The translations under genes and the position numbers were made by a program. A DNA stretch of 19,163 nucleotides from Sphaerochaeta sp. (lineage in GTDB: Bacteria; Spirochaetota; Spirochaetia; Sphaerochaetales; Sphaerochaetaceae), in NCBI GenBank assembly GCA_003446545.1, contig DMAO01000103.1, positions 1 to 19,163 of the forward strand. Direction: 5' to 3'. Below the pieces are notes generated by a model that did no database searches, was not told the origin of the DNA, and was given only the letters and a program-made list of their open reading frames with translations. Position 1 is the first letter of the stretch. Every line of letters begins with the position of its first letter. Below, piece after piece: positions 6,011 to 13,976 of this stretch.

Positions 6011-6964
6011 ATGTATATGAGTACGAAGCAAGCCGCCCAACAATGGAGTATTTCTGAGCGCAGAGTCCGTATTCTTTGTGCTGAAGGAAGGATCGATGGG
6101 GTTATCCGTACCGGATGGTCTTGGAATATCCCCCTCGATGCAGAAAAACCCACTGACGGGCGCCAATTGCGTCATCTGAAGAATATGGACATGCGTATCG
6201 GGGCTATGAACTTCGCTTCCTTAGAAACTAAAAAGCAAGAGTTTCTTTCGAATCAGAAAGATGAACATCACGTGATGCTCATCTTTAGAAATTCGGTATA
6301 CCGATTTGTCTTGGGGATGTTTGCCTATGAAGACCTGCACATAGGCAATGAAGATCTCGCACTGCTGTTTTCCGGATGCTTCTCCCCTTCGGTTCCCTTT
6401 GATACCCAGTTGCTCGCCCTCAATACCCGTTCAGTCTTGGTGCGTCTTGCTCTGGAGTGTGGTCTTGGTTCTAGGTATAAGACGGTACAAGCAAAGCCCT
6501 TCTATACTGAAAAATCTCTGATATTGCTATATCGTTCCCTTCTGCAGGGCATCGATGATGAGGCGGCCTTATCCTATAGGGACCTTGAGCCTTCTGAGAT
6601 TGAGAAAGAGGGGCCAAATCTCCTTGTTGCAACGAGGATGGAAATTCTGTTGCGTCAGTATGAAATGGATTGGAAAGCACTCCATCCTCTGGTACGTTCG
6701 CTCTTTTTATTCGGTGAACTGCTTCGCATCCATCCCTTTGGTCGGTATGATGGTGTCTTTGCATTCTTGGTTCTTGCAGGAGAACTGCTTGCAAGCGGGT
6801 TCCCCCCAGCCTTTGTCGACATCAAGCAGGTCAATGAGTTCAAAGCCGCCCTGATGCTTACTCGTACGAGGGGGAATTATCAGAACACTATGAGAATGCT
6901 CGAGCAATCGTTGCATCATGAGATTGCGCTCTATATGCGCAAGGAGAATACAAATGAAATATGA
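6011..6964 (+). CDS. Transcriptional regulator: N-terminal HTH plus degenerate Fic domain
   Basis: A 317-residue protein. Residues 3-43 (TKQAAQQWSISERRVRILCAEGRI followed by a W-x-IP wing, quoted only for its HTH shape) match the excisionase/MerR-like DNA-binding domain found at the front of some Fic proteins. Residues about 170-285 keep the Fic helices, including LHPLVRSLFLFGELLRIHPF and GFPPAFVDI. The active-site motif, normally HPFx(D/E)GNGRxxR, is HPFGRYDGVFAF from His241. His and one Gly survive, but the acidic metal ligand, Asn and both Arg are gone, so AMP transfer is unlikely. I infer a sensor-regulator using the Fic fold for ligand or protein binding. The coding end overlaps the deacylase start by 11 bases, which implies a shared function. 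A GGAG lies at 5999-6002, ahead of the ATG. Confidence 0.7.
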   Translation: MYMSTKQAAQQWSISERRVRILCAEGRIDGVIRTGWSWNIPLDAEKPTDGRQLRHLKNMDMRIGAMNFASLETKKQEFLSNQKDEHHVMLIFRNSVYRFVLGMFAYEDLHIGNEDLALLFSGCFSPSVPFDTQLLALNTRSVLVRLALECGLGSRYKTVQAKPFYTEKSLILLYRSLLQGIDDEAALSYRDLEPSEIEKEGPNLLVATRMEILLRQYEMDWKALHPLVRSLFLFGELLRIHPFGRYDGVFAFLVLAGELLASGFPPAFVDIKQVNEFKAALMLTRTRGNYQNTMRMLEQSLHHEIALYMRKENTNEI

Positions 6965-8537
6965 TTACTTTTTCCGAAACGCAACAATTGTCGACGGTTC
7001 CGGGCTCAATAAGTTTGTCGGTGATGTTGCGATTAAGGATGATATGATAGTGAAAGTCTCCCAGGGGGGAGATATCCCCTCCGGCACGGCCTTCGATGCG
7101 ACAGGACTTGTATTGTGTCCAGGCTTTATTGACATTCATGGCCACAGTGATCTTGAGGTGTTGAAGAACCCAGCAATGGATCCAAAGATACTGCAGGGAA
7201 TAACCACCGAAGTGGCGGGAAACTGCGGGATAGGTGTATCTCCACTCTCTGATGAGAATACTGCCTTGCAAGAACAGGTCCAAGATATTCTGGGTAAATA
7301 TTCACCCTTTACATGGAAGAGTTTTTCTGAGTATGCCCAGGTATGGAGCCATGAGGGAAGTGGAACAAATATGGCATTTTTGCAGGCACATAGTCCCTTG
7401 CGTTTCCTAGCCCTTGGTGGCAATGCCAACCGTCCTGCAACTGAAGCAGAACTCAATGTCATGTGCCGAATGTTGGAAAAGAGCTTCAAGGAGGGTTGCA
7501 TAGGATTTTCCAGTGGTCTGTATTACGCTCCCTGCCTGTTTGCCGATAGGAAGGAATTGCTTGCTCTGTTGCGTGTGACCAAGAAGTTTGACCGCTTCTT
7601 TGCTGTCCATATCCGTTGTGAAGGCAATGATGTATTACAGGCCATAGAAGAGGTGCTTGACCTTGCTCGTCTCACTGGGGTTCGTCTGGAAATTAGTCAT
7701 CTGAAGGCAATCGGAAGGGTGAACCAGATTCTGGTTCCCAAGATGCTCACCATGATAGAGCAAGCGAGGAGGGAGGGCATCAACGTGCTCTTTGACCAGT
7801 ATCCCTATGAATATGGATCCACAAGCCTCTTTAGCCTGCTTCCGCCCCACTACCTCAGGCTCAGCAGGGAAGATTTGCAGAAGATTTTGAAAAGCCCAAA
7901 GGAACGATCAGCCATCATGGAGGAGATGCAGGACCCTGATGGGTGGGATAGCCTGTATGAACTGTGCGGATGGGATAATATTTCAGTTGTGACACTCGAT
8001 GGCAACAGACAGTATGAAGGGCTTAGCCTCACAGAGATAGCAAGCCTCAGGGGCCAGGGGCCTTTTGATTCGTTCTTTGATCTGCTCATGGCAGAGAAGG
8101 GCACTGCCCTGATGGCAGACATAACCCAGAGCCAGGACTCGCTGAAGCGAATTCTGAGCCACCCTCTGATGTGCTTTGGCACTGATGCCCTCTATGCCGG
8201 GGATAAGACCCATCCCCGCTCCTATCAGGCGGCTGTGCACCTTCTGGACAAGTACTGGAAGCAACAGGGGCTGCTCCCTCTGGAAGTGTTGATTGGCAAG
8301 ATGACCTCAGAGCCTGCAACTCGCCTCGGTCTTACGGACAGGGGTCTGATTAGGCAGGGCTATAAGGCTGACCTGGTCATTTTTGACCCTGTTTCCCTCG
8401 AGGACAATTCGACAGAGCTTAATCCTATGGCAAAGCCCGATGGGATGGTCCTTGTAATGGTCAATGGAAAGCTCTCCTTTTTTGAAGGAGAGCCCACTGG
8501 AGTCTGTTCAGGGTCTTTGTTGAGAAGCTATTCGTAG
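6954..8537 (+). CDS. N-acyl-D-amino-acid deacylase (D-aminoacylase family)
   Basis: A 527-residue zinc amidohydrolase predicted to release D-amino acids from N-acyl-D-amino acids. Metal and catalytic positions of D-aminoacylases are visible: HGHSD (His62, His64), AGNCGIG (Cys91), VHIRCEG, EISHLK and FGTDA for the catalytic Asp. The C-terminal [11 protein letters not shown] segment is the usual small beta domain of amidohydrolases. The ATG at 6954 has AAGGAGA six bases upstream inside the regulator gene; an in-frame ATG at 6918 would lie deeper in that gene and lacks a site. No signal peptide is seen, so substrates must be imported. Its 3' end overlaps the ATPase gene of an amino-acid importer by ten bases, tail to tail. 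Some family members act on other N-acyl or dihydropyrimidine-like amides, so the exact substrate is open. Confidence 0.85.
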   Translation: MKYDYFFRNATIVDGSGLNKFVGDVAIKDDMIVKVSQGGDIPSGTAFDATGLVLCPGFIDIHGHSDLEVLKNPAMDPKILQGITTEVAGNCGIGVSPLSDENTALQEQVQDILGKYSPFTWKSFSEYAQVWSHEGSGTNMAFLQAHSPLRFLALGGNANRPATEAELNVMCRMLEKSFKEGCIGFSSGLYYAPCLFADRKELLALLRVTKKFDRFFAVHIRCEGNDVLQAIEEVLDLARLTGVRLEISHLKAIGRVNQILVPKMLTMIEQARREGINVLFDQYPYEYGSTSLFSLLPPHYLRLSREDLQKILKSPKERSAIMEEMQDPDGWDSLYELCGWDNISVVTLDGNRQYEGLSLTEIASLRGQGPFDSFFDLLMAEKGTALMADITQSQDSLKRILSHPLMCFGTDALYAGDKTHPRSYQAAVHLLDKYWKQQGLLPLEVLIGKMTSEPATRLGLTDRGLIRQGYKADLVIFDPVSLEDNSTELNPMAKPDGMVLVMVNGKLSFFEGEPTGVCSGSLLRSYS

Positions 8538-9286
8538 CGCTGGAGGAATCTCTGTGTCCTCTCGTTCTTCGGGTGATTGAACAGATCTTCAGGTTTCCCT
8601 TCCTCGACTATGAGCCCGTCATCCATAAATATGACCCTGTCGGAGATGTCTCGTGCAAAGGACATCTCATGGGTTACCACAATCATAGTCATCTTTTCCT
8701 TTGCAAGGGTCTTTATGACCTTGAGGATTTCACCGGTGAGCTCGGGGTCGAGGGCACTGGTGGGCTCGTCAAAACAGAGGACCTCAGGATTGAGAGCTAG
8801 AGCCCGTGCAATGGAGACCCGTTGTTGCTGGCCTCCTGAGAGGTGGCAGGGATAGGCATGTTCCTTATCCTCAAGACCCATCTTCACCAGGAGGTCTCGT
8901 GCAATTTTTTCGGCTTCGGCCTTGGTCTTCTTCAGGACATGAACCGGTGCTTCGGTTATGTTGCGCATCACACTCATATGGGGGAAGAGGTTGAAGTTCT
9001 GGAACACCAGACCAAAGTGCAGACGCACTGTATGCAGGATATCCTTGGGTGAATAGAGGACCTCCCCCTTGTCGTCAGTGGTTACCATGGTGTCCCCACA
9101 GACCTCTATGGTTCCCTTTTCCACAGTCTCAAGCTGGGTAAGACAACGTAGGAGCGTGCTTTTACCGCTGCCTGACGGTCCTATGATTGAAAGGACCTCG
9201 CCCTTGTTCAGGGTAAAGGAGATGCCCTTGAGAACTCCCAGTCCGTCAAAGCCTTTTTCCAGGTCTTTTACTGATACGATCTGCAT
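8528..9286 (-). CDS. Polar amino acid ABC transporter ATP-binding protein (GlnQ/HisP type)
   Basis: A 252-residue cytoplasmic ATPase. Walker A is GPSGSGKST (36-44), the Q-loop Gln96 lies in [11 protein letters not shown], the signature is LSGGQQQR (149-156), Walker B runs to Glu174 (VLCFDEP), the D-loop is SALD and the switch His206 is in VVTHE. The FNLFPH segment is characteristic of polar amino-acid importers. It is the last gene of a binding protein-permease-ATPase operon. The permease stop TAG is fused to the Shine-Dalgarno sequence (TAGGAG) ahead of its ATG, with eight bases between the genes. The 3' end overlaps the deacylase gene on the other strand. Confidence 0.95.
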   Translation of the reverse strand: MQIVSVKDLEKGFDGLGVLKGISFTLNKGEVLSIIGPSGSGKSTLLRCLTQLETVEKGTIEVCGDTMVTTDDKGEVLYSPKDILHTVRLHFGLVFQNFNLFPHMSVMRNITEAPVHVLKKTKAEAEKIARDLLVKMGLEDKEHAYPCHLSGGQQQRVSIARALALNPEVLCFDEPTSALDPELTGEILKVIKTLAKEKMTMIVVTHEMSFARDISDRVIFMDDGLIVEEGKPEDLFNHPKNERTQRFLQRYE

Positions 9287-9294
9287 ACTCTCTC

Positions 9295-9930
9295 CTAATT
9301 GTAGTAGTTGAGTTTCGTCTCAAGCTTGTCAAAGCTTTTTGCGACGAAGGCGTTCATGACGAAGTAGAAGACCCCTGCAATGAAGATGGGCATAGTGGAG
9401 AACTGTCTTGCCGAGGCGTTTTGTGCTACCCGGAACAGCTCGGCAACTCCGATGGTCTGTGCTAAGGCGGTGTCCTTTACCAAGGTGATGACCTCATTTC
9501 CCATTGCCGGAATGATGCGCTTGATTACCTGAGGCGTCACTACATGGGTGAAAGTGTGTATCCTGGAGAAGCCGAGGACCTCACTGGCCTCAAACTGCCC
9601 CTTGGGTATCGACTGTATTCCCCCACGGTATATCTCTGCAAAGTATGCTGCGTAGTTGATGACATACGCAACGATGACCGCTGTGAAGCGGTCATAGGAA
9701 GTGCCGAAGATATAATACGGGGCGAAGTAGACGAAAATGAGTTGCAGGATCAGAGGGGTGCCCCGCATGATCATGATATAGGCATTGACCAAGGATGAGA
9801 CGATGGAATTCTTTGCCATCCTGCCCCTTGCCACAAAGATTCCCAATGGCAGGGCGAATAGGAGCGTAAGGAGAAATATCCTGAGGCTCGTTAGCGTTGC
9901 TTCCAGCATCTGCAGCAGTAGCTGTACCAT
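9295..9930 (-). CDS. Polar amino acid ABC transporter permease (HisM/GlnP type)
   Basis: A 211-residue inner-membrane permease, normal in length for the family, with about five hydrophobic helices. The segment [17 protein letters not shown] is the hallmark RGTPLxxQL of polar amino-acid permeases. The EAA loop reads [22 protein letters not shown] (shown for its E-A-x-x-x-L-G core) and couples to the ATPase. Only one permease gene is present, so the channel is probably a homodimer. AGGAG stands six bases before the ATG. It follows the binding-protein gene after 131 bases that contain a strong hairpin, which suggests lower expression of the membrane components. Confidence 0.93.
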   Translation of the reverse strand: MVQLLLQMLEATLTSLRIFLLTLLFALPLGIFVARGRMAKNSIVSSLVNAYIMIMRGTPLILQLIFVYFAPYYIFGTSYDRFTAVIVAYVINYAAYFAEIYRGGIQSIPKGQFEASEVLGFSRIHTFTHVVTPQVIKRIIPAMGNEVITLVKDTALAQTIGVAELFRVAQNASARQFSTMPIFIAGVFYFVMNAFVAKSFDKLETKLNYYN

Positions 9931-10025
9931 GTGAATCTCCTCTGAAGTAGGGTATGTATATCATCCTGACTATAGGTGAGTCAAATCGGATGTAATATTC
10001 AGGAACATAGGCAGAAACAAGAAAT

Positions 10026-10043
10026 GGGGAGCCTGAGCTCCCC
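10026..10043 (-). terminator. Hairpin after the amino-acid binding protein gene (partial terminator or mRNA-stabilising stem)
   Basis: GGGGAGC (10026-10032) and GCTCCCC (10037-10043) form a perfect 7-bp stem with a 4-base loop. On the minus strand it is followed by ATTTCTTGTTTCT, a moderately T-rich run. It sits 19 bases past the binding-protein stop and ahead of the permease gene, the usual place for a stem that lets the binding protein exceed the permease and ATPase. Confidence 0.6.
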
Positions 10044-10061
10044 GTCATAGTAGCGAATTAT

Positions 10062-10877
10062 TTATTTCCCGACAACCGTGATGTCAGCGCCAAACCACTT
10101 GGTTGCGATCTTGGCCAGGGAGCCGTCAGCATCCATGGCTTTCATATGGGACCAGACTTCGTCTGCAAGCTTCTGCTCGCCCTTACGGAACCCGACGCCA
10201 TAGGCCTCATTGGTGAGGTGGTCATCAAGAATCCTGAAGTCCTTACCACTGCGGTTGATGTTGTCATTTGCCACCAACAGGTCAAGGATAAGGCCATCGA
10301 TACCGCCGATCTCCAGATCCATCAGGCCTGTGAGGTTCTCCTTGAACTCGACAACACTTTTGATGGAGGCTTTGAAAGCAGGGCTGTTGTCCAGAGCTTC
10401 TGAAGCAGAGGAGCCAGCCTGGAGGCCGATCTTCTTATTTGCAAGGGAGGCGAGGGAGGTATAGGGAGCGTCGCTCTTGACGACCACTACCTGTGCATTG
10501 TTGACATAGGCTGGGGTGAAGGTCATGGCGGCAAGCCTGTCTTCAGTGATGGTGAAACCGTTCCAGATACAATCGATGTTGCCGGTATTCAGTTCCTGTT
10601 CCTTGGCATTCCAATCAATTGGCTGCAGTACAAGTTCAACGTCCATTCTTTTGGTAATCTCTTTTGCAAGGTCGACGTCAAAGCCTACGATCTCATTATT
10701 TTCATCACGGAAGCCCATAGGGGGGAAGCTGTCATCGAGGCCGAGGACTAATGTGCCTTTGTCGAGTACCTTCTGAAGCGAGTTGTCGACCCCCGGTGCC
10801 TGTTCTTTTGATCCAGCTGCAAAGACTGTAGAAGTGAGCAGCAAGAGTGCGAGCAAGGCAATAGTAATTTTTTTCAT
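10062..10877 (-). CDS. Polar amino acid ABC transporter substrate-binding protein (family 3)
   Basis: A 271-residue periplasmic binding protein. Residues 1-20 are a signal peptide (KK, then a Leu-rich core) ending VFA, followed by AGSKEQ. No lipobox cysteine is present, so cleavage by signal peptidase I to a soluble protein is expected. The mature part shows family-3 features: GFDVDLAKEI, TITEDRLAAMTFTPAY with the Arg that grips the ligand carboxylate, GLQAGSSASEAL, and DGLILD with an Asp placed to bind the alpha-amino group. The ligand should be an amino acid or a close relative; which one, and whether D- or L-form, cannot be told. The ATG has AGGAGAG eight bases upstream. A dyad near its promoter may regulate the operon. 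Confidence 0.92.
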   Translation of the reverse strand: MKKITIALLALLLLTSTVFAAGSKEQAPGVDNSLQKVLDKGTLVLGLDDSFPPMGFRDENNEIVGFDVDLAKEITKRMDVELVLQPIDWNAKEQELNTGNIDCIWNGFTITEDRLAAMTFTPAYVNNAQVVVVKSDAPYTSLASLANKKIGLQAGSSASEALDNSPAFKASIKSVVEFKENLTGLMDLEIGGIDGLILDLLVANDNINRSGKDFRILDDHLTNEAYGVGFRKGEQKLADEVWSHMKAMDADGSLAKIATKWFGADITVVGK

Positions 10878-10914
10878 AGTGTTTCTCTCCTAAATATCAG
10901 GTGCCAAAAAGGCA

Positions 10915-10953
10915 TTTATAGGGAGTTTAGCTGGATAATGAAGAAATATCCAG
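10915..10953 (-). promoter_or_regulatory. Promoter region and candidate operator of the amino-acid importer
   Basis: A perfect dyad CTGGATA (10931-10937), nine bases, TATCCAG (10947-10953) lies just upstream of TATAAA (10920-10915 on the minus strand), which is a likely -10. The -35 expected from that -10 falls inside the dyad (TTCATT, a weak match), so a dimeric regulator bound there would compete with RNA polymerase. Between TATAAA and the start codon there is also a small TGCC-N5-GGCA hairpin (10902-10914). Confidence 0.45.
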
Positions 10954-10984
10954 TCCTGTTGCATATTTATTCATGTATTGTATA

Positions 10985-11015
10985 GGTTTTGCTATAGCTT
11001 CGCGTACAGCAAACC
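10985..11015 (-). terminator. Imperfect hairpin downstream of the feo operon, possible terminator
   Basis: GGTTTTGCT (10985-10993) and AGCAAACC (11008-11015) can pair with one bulged base around a 14-base loop. It lies about 50 bases past the last feo gene. No T tract follows on the minus strand (the next bases are TATACAATAC), so it may be a processing or stabilising stem rather than a terminator. Confidence 0.25.
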
Positions 11016-11066
11016 ACACCGTACCCTACCTTTCACTCAACCTTGGGGAAGAGCCACAGACTCCTG

Positions 11067-11279
11067 TTAGTTTTTCTCTTTTTTCTCTTGGATATGACAG
11101 GAACTGGAAAAGGCGCACCCCTTACATGCAGAGGTGCTCTCTCTGTCTTCATCCAGCTTTCCGCATGAAGCACAACCACCCTCCTTCTGTTGTTTGCGAA
11201 TGGTCTGGATTGCGTACCACAGCAGGAGGGCGACGATGGCTGCAACAATGATATTGGCTAGAATTTGTAGTATGGACAT
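11067..11279 (-). CDS. FeoB-associated Cys-rich membrane protein
   Basis: A 70-residue small protein with one N-terminal transmembrane helix (about residues 5-23, ANIIVAAIVALLLWYAI). A cytoplasmic tail follows with cysteines in GGCASCGK, SACKGCAF and SSCH patterns. Small proteins of this kind follow feoB in many bacteria and are named FeoB-associated Cys-rich proteins; their role is unproven, with iron handling or redox control of FeoB proposed. It starts seven bases after the feoB stop with a GAGG near that stop, so it belongs to the same transcript. Confidence 0.85.
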   Translation of the reverse strand: MSILQILANIIVAAIVALLLWYAIQTIRKQQKEGGCASCGKLDEDRESTSACKGCAFSSSCHIQEKKEKN

Positions 11280-11286
11280 AGGTACC

Positions 11287-13248
11287 TCATACGATGAGCA
11301 ACACTAGGACTCTCACCAGAAGTGCTGCCAAATAGGCGATGCCTGTCTGCCAAGCGAGAGCAAACAGCAGTTTTCTTTTGCTTCCCAGTTCCTTTGCCAT
11401 CGCACTGATCGCAGCGATGCACGGAGAGGACAGTAGGATAAACGTCATGAAGGCCAAAGCCGAAGATGGAGTGAACAGTGAAGTTATTCCCGCCTCCCCC
11501 ATGGTGACGCTCAGGGTGGATACGATGGACTCCTTAGCTGCTATTCCGGTGAGCAACGCTACACTAGCCTGCCAGAATCCAAATCCAAGGGGCCTGAACA
11601 CGGGTGCGATTACCCGCCCTAGGGTGGCAAGCATGCTTGCATCGGGGGCTACAGGTTGCAAGGTGAAGGAGAATGAGGAGAGCAGATAGATGATCACCGA
11701 GGAGAGCAGGATTATCGTACCTGCTTTCCTGACGAAGCCAAGGGTACGCTCCCTGGTCTGTAGCCAGACATTCTTTGCTGTGGGAATCTGGTAACGGGGA
11801 AGTTCCAGTATGAAAACGTTCCTTTCCTTGTGTCGGTCAAACGCACGCATGATGAAACCTGTCACAACGACCGCTAGGATTCCTGTCAGGTAGATCATCG
11901 GTGCTATGTACCACTGACCAGGGAAGAAGTAGGTGATCATGAGGGCAAAGATAGGCATCTTGGCACCACAGGGAATGAAAGGGGTGACCAGAACGGTAAG
12001 CTCCCTTTGTTTCTGGTGCTCGATGGTACGGGTGCTCATAACGGCGGGAACCGTGCATCCGGTCCCTATGACTAGGGGGATGATGGATTTGCCAGATAGG
12101 CCGATGGAGCGCATCATCCTGTCCAGGATAAAGGCAATGCGGGCCATGTACCCGCAGTCCTCAAGTATGCTTAACAAGAGAAAGAGTACGAAGAGCTGGG
12201 GAACAAAGGTAAGCACGGCACCCACCCCTGCAATGATGCCTCCTATAAGGATACCCGATAGGAGGGGGATTACCCCCAAGGATTCCAGAAGGATTGACAG
12301 GCTGGTCCCAAGCATCTCAAAGAGGCTTTCCAGCCACCCTGTGGTGATACCCCCTACCAATCCTATGGATAGGTAGAAGACTCCCCCCATGATGATGATG
12401 AATAGGGGTAGGGCAGCAAAGCGGTTGGTGGCGATGGTGTCGAAGTCGAATGAGCGTTTCTGCTGTATCCTAATCTGGGTGGCTCTAAATATGTGTTCGG
12501 CTACCTTGTAGCGCTGGTCAATGATAATCGCCTCGACATCGTCATCATACTGGTCACGCAGGCTTTCCTGGGCTCTTGCCAGACTGGCTGCAAACTCTTT
12601 GGGGAAGGGTGGCATGGTGGCGAGGAACAGCTCATCCTCCTCCAACAGCTTGATTGCAGCCCATCTGCTCTGTCTTCCCTTGGGAATGGTGTGCAGGTAG
12701 TCATCCTCCACTAGGGTTTTGATGTACTTTTCGACAAAGTTTGAGAAGAGCGGGCATGCGGGAGCCTTGTTCTCATCTAGGGTCTTTTCGACTTCAGTCC
12801 TGAAAAGTTCAAGGCCTATGCCTTTGCTGGCAGATATGGAGACCACAGGACACCCGGTCATCAGTGAAAGGCGTTTCTCATCAATGGTGATGCCATCTTT
12901 CTCCAGGAGGTCCTGCATGTTCAGTACAATGAGCACAGGCCTGCCCAGTTCAGACAGCTGTGAGGTGAGGTAGAGACTGCGTTCGAGGTTGGTGGCATCG
13001 ATTACATCAACGATCAGATCTGGTTGTTCGTCCAGGATGTAGCGTCTTGAGAGTTTTTCTTCGGGGGAGTAGGGGGAGAGCGAGTAGATACCGGGCAGGT
13101 CCAACACCTTGAAAGTATTCCAGAAGCCTTCCTTCTTCTCAACAGTGACTCCGGGCCAGTTACCCACGTATGCCGTCGTGCCCGTAAGGGCGTTGAAAAG
13201 CGTGGTTTTCCCGCAGTTTGGATTGCCGATCAGGGATATTGTTTGCAT
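11287..13248 (-). CDS. feoB: Ferrous iron transport protein B
   Basis: A 653-residue fusion of a cytoplasmic GTPase and a membrane Fe(II) transporter. G motifs are in order: G1 GNPNCGKT (8-15), G2 Thr35 in PGVTVEK, G3 DLPG (50-53), G4 NMQD (110-113) and G5 SASKG (139-143). The membrane half starts near residue 285 and has two Gate repeats. One includes GTGCTVPAVMSTRTI with a cysteine likely to be in the iron path; a later FIPCGAKMPIF segment also carries a conserved cysteine. The length is near the lower end for FeoB (about 650-780). It begins two bases after feoA, so coupling is likely. The promoter upstream of feoA carries a dyad suited to a DtxR-family repressor. Confidence 0.97.
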   Translation of the reverse strand: MQTISLIGNPNCGKTTLFNALTGTTAYVGNWPGVTVEKKEGFWNTFKVLDLPGIYSLSPYSPEEKLSRRYILDEQPDLIVDVIDATNLERSLYLTSQLSELGRPVLIVLNMQDLLEKDGITIDEKRLSLMTGCPVVSISASKGIGLELFRTEVEKTLDENKAPACPLFSNFVEKYIKTLVEDDYLHTIPKGRQSRWAAIKLLEEDELFLATMPPFPKEFAASLARAQESLRDQYDDDVEAIIIDQRYKVAEHIFRATQIRIQQKRSFDFDTIATNRFAALPLFIIIMGGVFYLSIGLVGGITTGWLESLFEMLGTSLSILLESLGVIPLLSGILIGGIIAGVGAVLTFVPQLFVLFLLLSILEDCGYMARIAFILDRMMRSIGLSGKSIIPLVIGTGCTVPAVMSTRTIEHQKQRELTVLVTPFIPCGAKMPIFALMITYFFPGQWYIAPMIYLTGILAVVVTGFIMRAFDRHKERNVFILELPRYQIPTAKNVWLQTRERTLGFVRKAGTIILLSSVIIYLLSSFSFTLQPVAPDASMLATLGRVIAPVFRPLGFGFWQASVALLTGIAAKESIVSTLSVTMGEAGITSLFTPSSALAFMTFILLSSPCIAAISAMAKELGSKRKLLFALAWQTGIAYLAALLVRVLVLLIV

Positions 13249-13250
13249 AC

Positions 13251-13469
13251 TTATTGCAGTTCTATGACGCGGGCCTCAGCCTTGCGAAGGCAGAGGTTGT
13301 ACCCGCGCAATGTGACTTCCATGGGATCGCCCATGGGGGCCATCTTGACTACCTCTATATTCACACCCTTGGTGAAGCCCATATCCATGAGCCTCCTTCT
13401 AAGTTGTTTTGGTGCTGTTATGGCACCTACACATGCTCGTTGTCCAACGGTTAGTTCGTCCATTGTCAT
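13251..13469 (-). CDS. feoA: Ferrous iron transport protein A
   Basis: A 72-residue SH3-like cytoplasmic protein that supports FeoB. The pattern is typical: an early L-x-x-G (ELTVGQRACV), then RRRLMDMGFTKGVNIEVVKMAP (key bases L-x-x-M-G-F-x-x-G), a central GDPMEVTLRGYNLCLRKAEA segment and a short tail. The first ATG (13469) has AAGG eight bases upstream; a second ATG two codons later is possible. It is the first gene of the feo operon and lies under a consensus promoter. Confidence 0.93.
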   Translation of the reverse strand: MTMDELTVGQRACVGAITAPKQLRRRLMDMGFTKGVNIEVVKMAPMGDPMEVTLRGYNLCLRKAEARVIELQ

Positions 13470-13499
13470 TTGCTTTCCCTTTATGTTCGCTGCTCATAT

Positions 13500-13523
13500 A
13501 TATGTTAGTCAAAACAAACATAT
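13500..13523. promoter_or_regulatory. Candidate DtxR/MntR-family operator over the feo -10
   Basis: ATATGTT (13500-13506) and AACATAT (13517-13523) are perfect inverted arms separated by ten bases. Together they cover the -10 hexamer and most of the spacer. The core GTTAGTC-N-AAAC partly resembles the GTTAG half of DtxR boxes. The neighbouring metalloregulator is the natural binder, repressing feo when iron is sufficient. Confidence 0.5.
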
Positions 13524-13530
13524 GTGTCAA
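13502..13530 (-). promoter_or_regulatory. Promoter of the feoAB operon
   Basis: On the minus strand a perfect TTGACA (13530-13525), 17 bases and TAACAT (13507-13502) form a sigma70-type promoter, with transcription starting about 25 bases before feoA. The perfect -35 and correct spacing make it strong unless repressed. Confidence 0.6.
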
Positions 13531-13578
13531 TGGTTTTTTCCAGGGTTCCTCAGCCTGTTGGTTTAGGATGACAAATTT

Positions 13579-13592
13579 TAGAATGCATGCTA
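13579..13592 (+). promoter_or_regulatory. -10 element and near-palindrome before the metalloregulator gene
   Basis: TAGAAT (13579-13584) is a likely -10 for the regulator, with a suboptimal TTGGTT at 13558-13563 (15-base spacer). The -10 is part of TAGAATGCATGCTA, a 14-base palindrome with one mismatched pair, which could serve autoregulation. The start codon at 13602 would have a leader of only about 10 bases and no Shine-Dalgarno sequence. Confidence 0.35.
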
Positions 13593-13601
13593 CGATGGGT
13601 A

Positions 13602-13976
13602 ATGCAAAAATCTGGGGAAGATTACCTGGAAGCCGTTTTGGCTATTCACCAGGAAAAGGGTAAAGTAAGGACTACTGATGTAGCCCTCCGCCTTGGTGTT
13701 TCAAAGCCAAGCGTGAACAGGGCCATGAAAATCCTTATGGCTGATGGGTATGTCCATCAGGAGACCTATGGGGATATCGAGTTGACGGAGAAAGGTATTC
13801 TCAAGGCATCTCAGGTCTATTTCCGGCACAAGACACTTACCACATTCCTGAGCGAAATGCTTGGTGTCGAGCAGAAGGTAGCAGAGCAGGATGCCTGTCT
13901 CATCGAGCATGACATCTCCAGCGAGACGATGGAGAAGCTTGCCATTTTCATGCAAAAGCACGAGAAAAAGAACTGA
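13602..13976 (+). CDS. DtxR/MntR-family iron/manganese-dependent transcriptional regulator
   Basis: A 124-residue cytoplasmic metalloregulator. The winged helix-turn-helix occupies about 5-65 (TTDVALRLGVSKPSVNRAMKIL) and the dimerisation helices follow. Metal-site residues by MntR numbering are Asp7 and Glu10 (SGEDYLEAV), His76 (YFRHKTL), Cys99, Glu102 and His103 (DACLIEH). The Cys is the iron-type residue of DtxR, while the first Asp is the manganese-type residue of MntR. There is no C-terminal SH3 domain, as in MntR. The start at 13602 gives the family N-terminus; an ATG at 13587 would add five residues but lies only a few bases past the presumed -10. It is divergent from feoAB and probably represses it with Fe(II). 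Confidence 0.85.
   Translation: MQKSGEDYLEAVLAIHQEKGKVRTTDVALRLGVSKPSVNRAMKILMADGYVHQETYGDIELTEKGILKASQVYFRHKTLTTFLSEMLGVEQKVAEQDACLIEHDISSETMEKLAIFMQKHEKKN

Noticed and set aside
10985..11015. Strong intrinsic terminator for the feo operon
   Set aside because: The stem has a bulge and a 14-base loop and no T tract follows on the minus strand, so it is kept only as a low-confidence feature.
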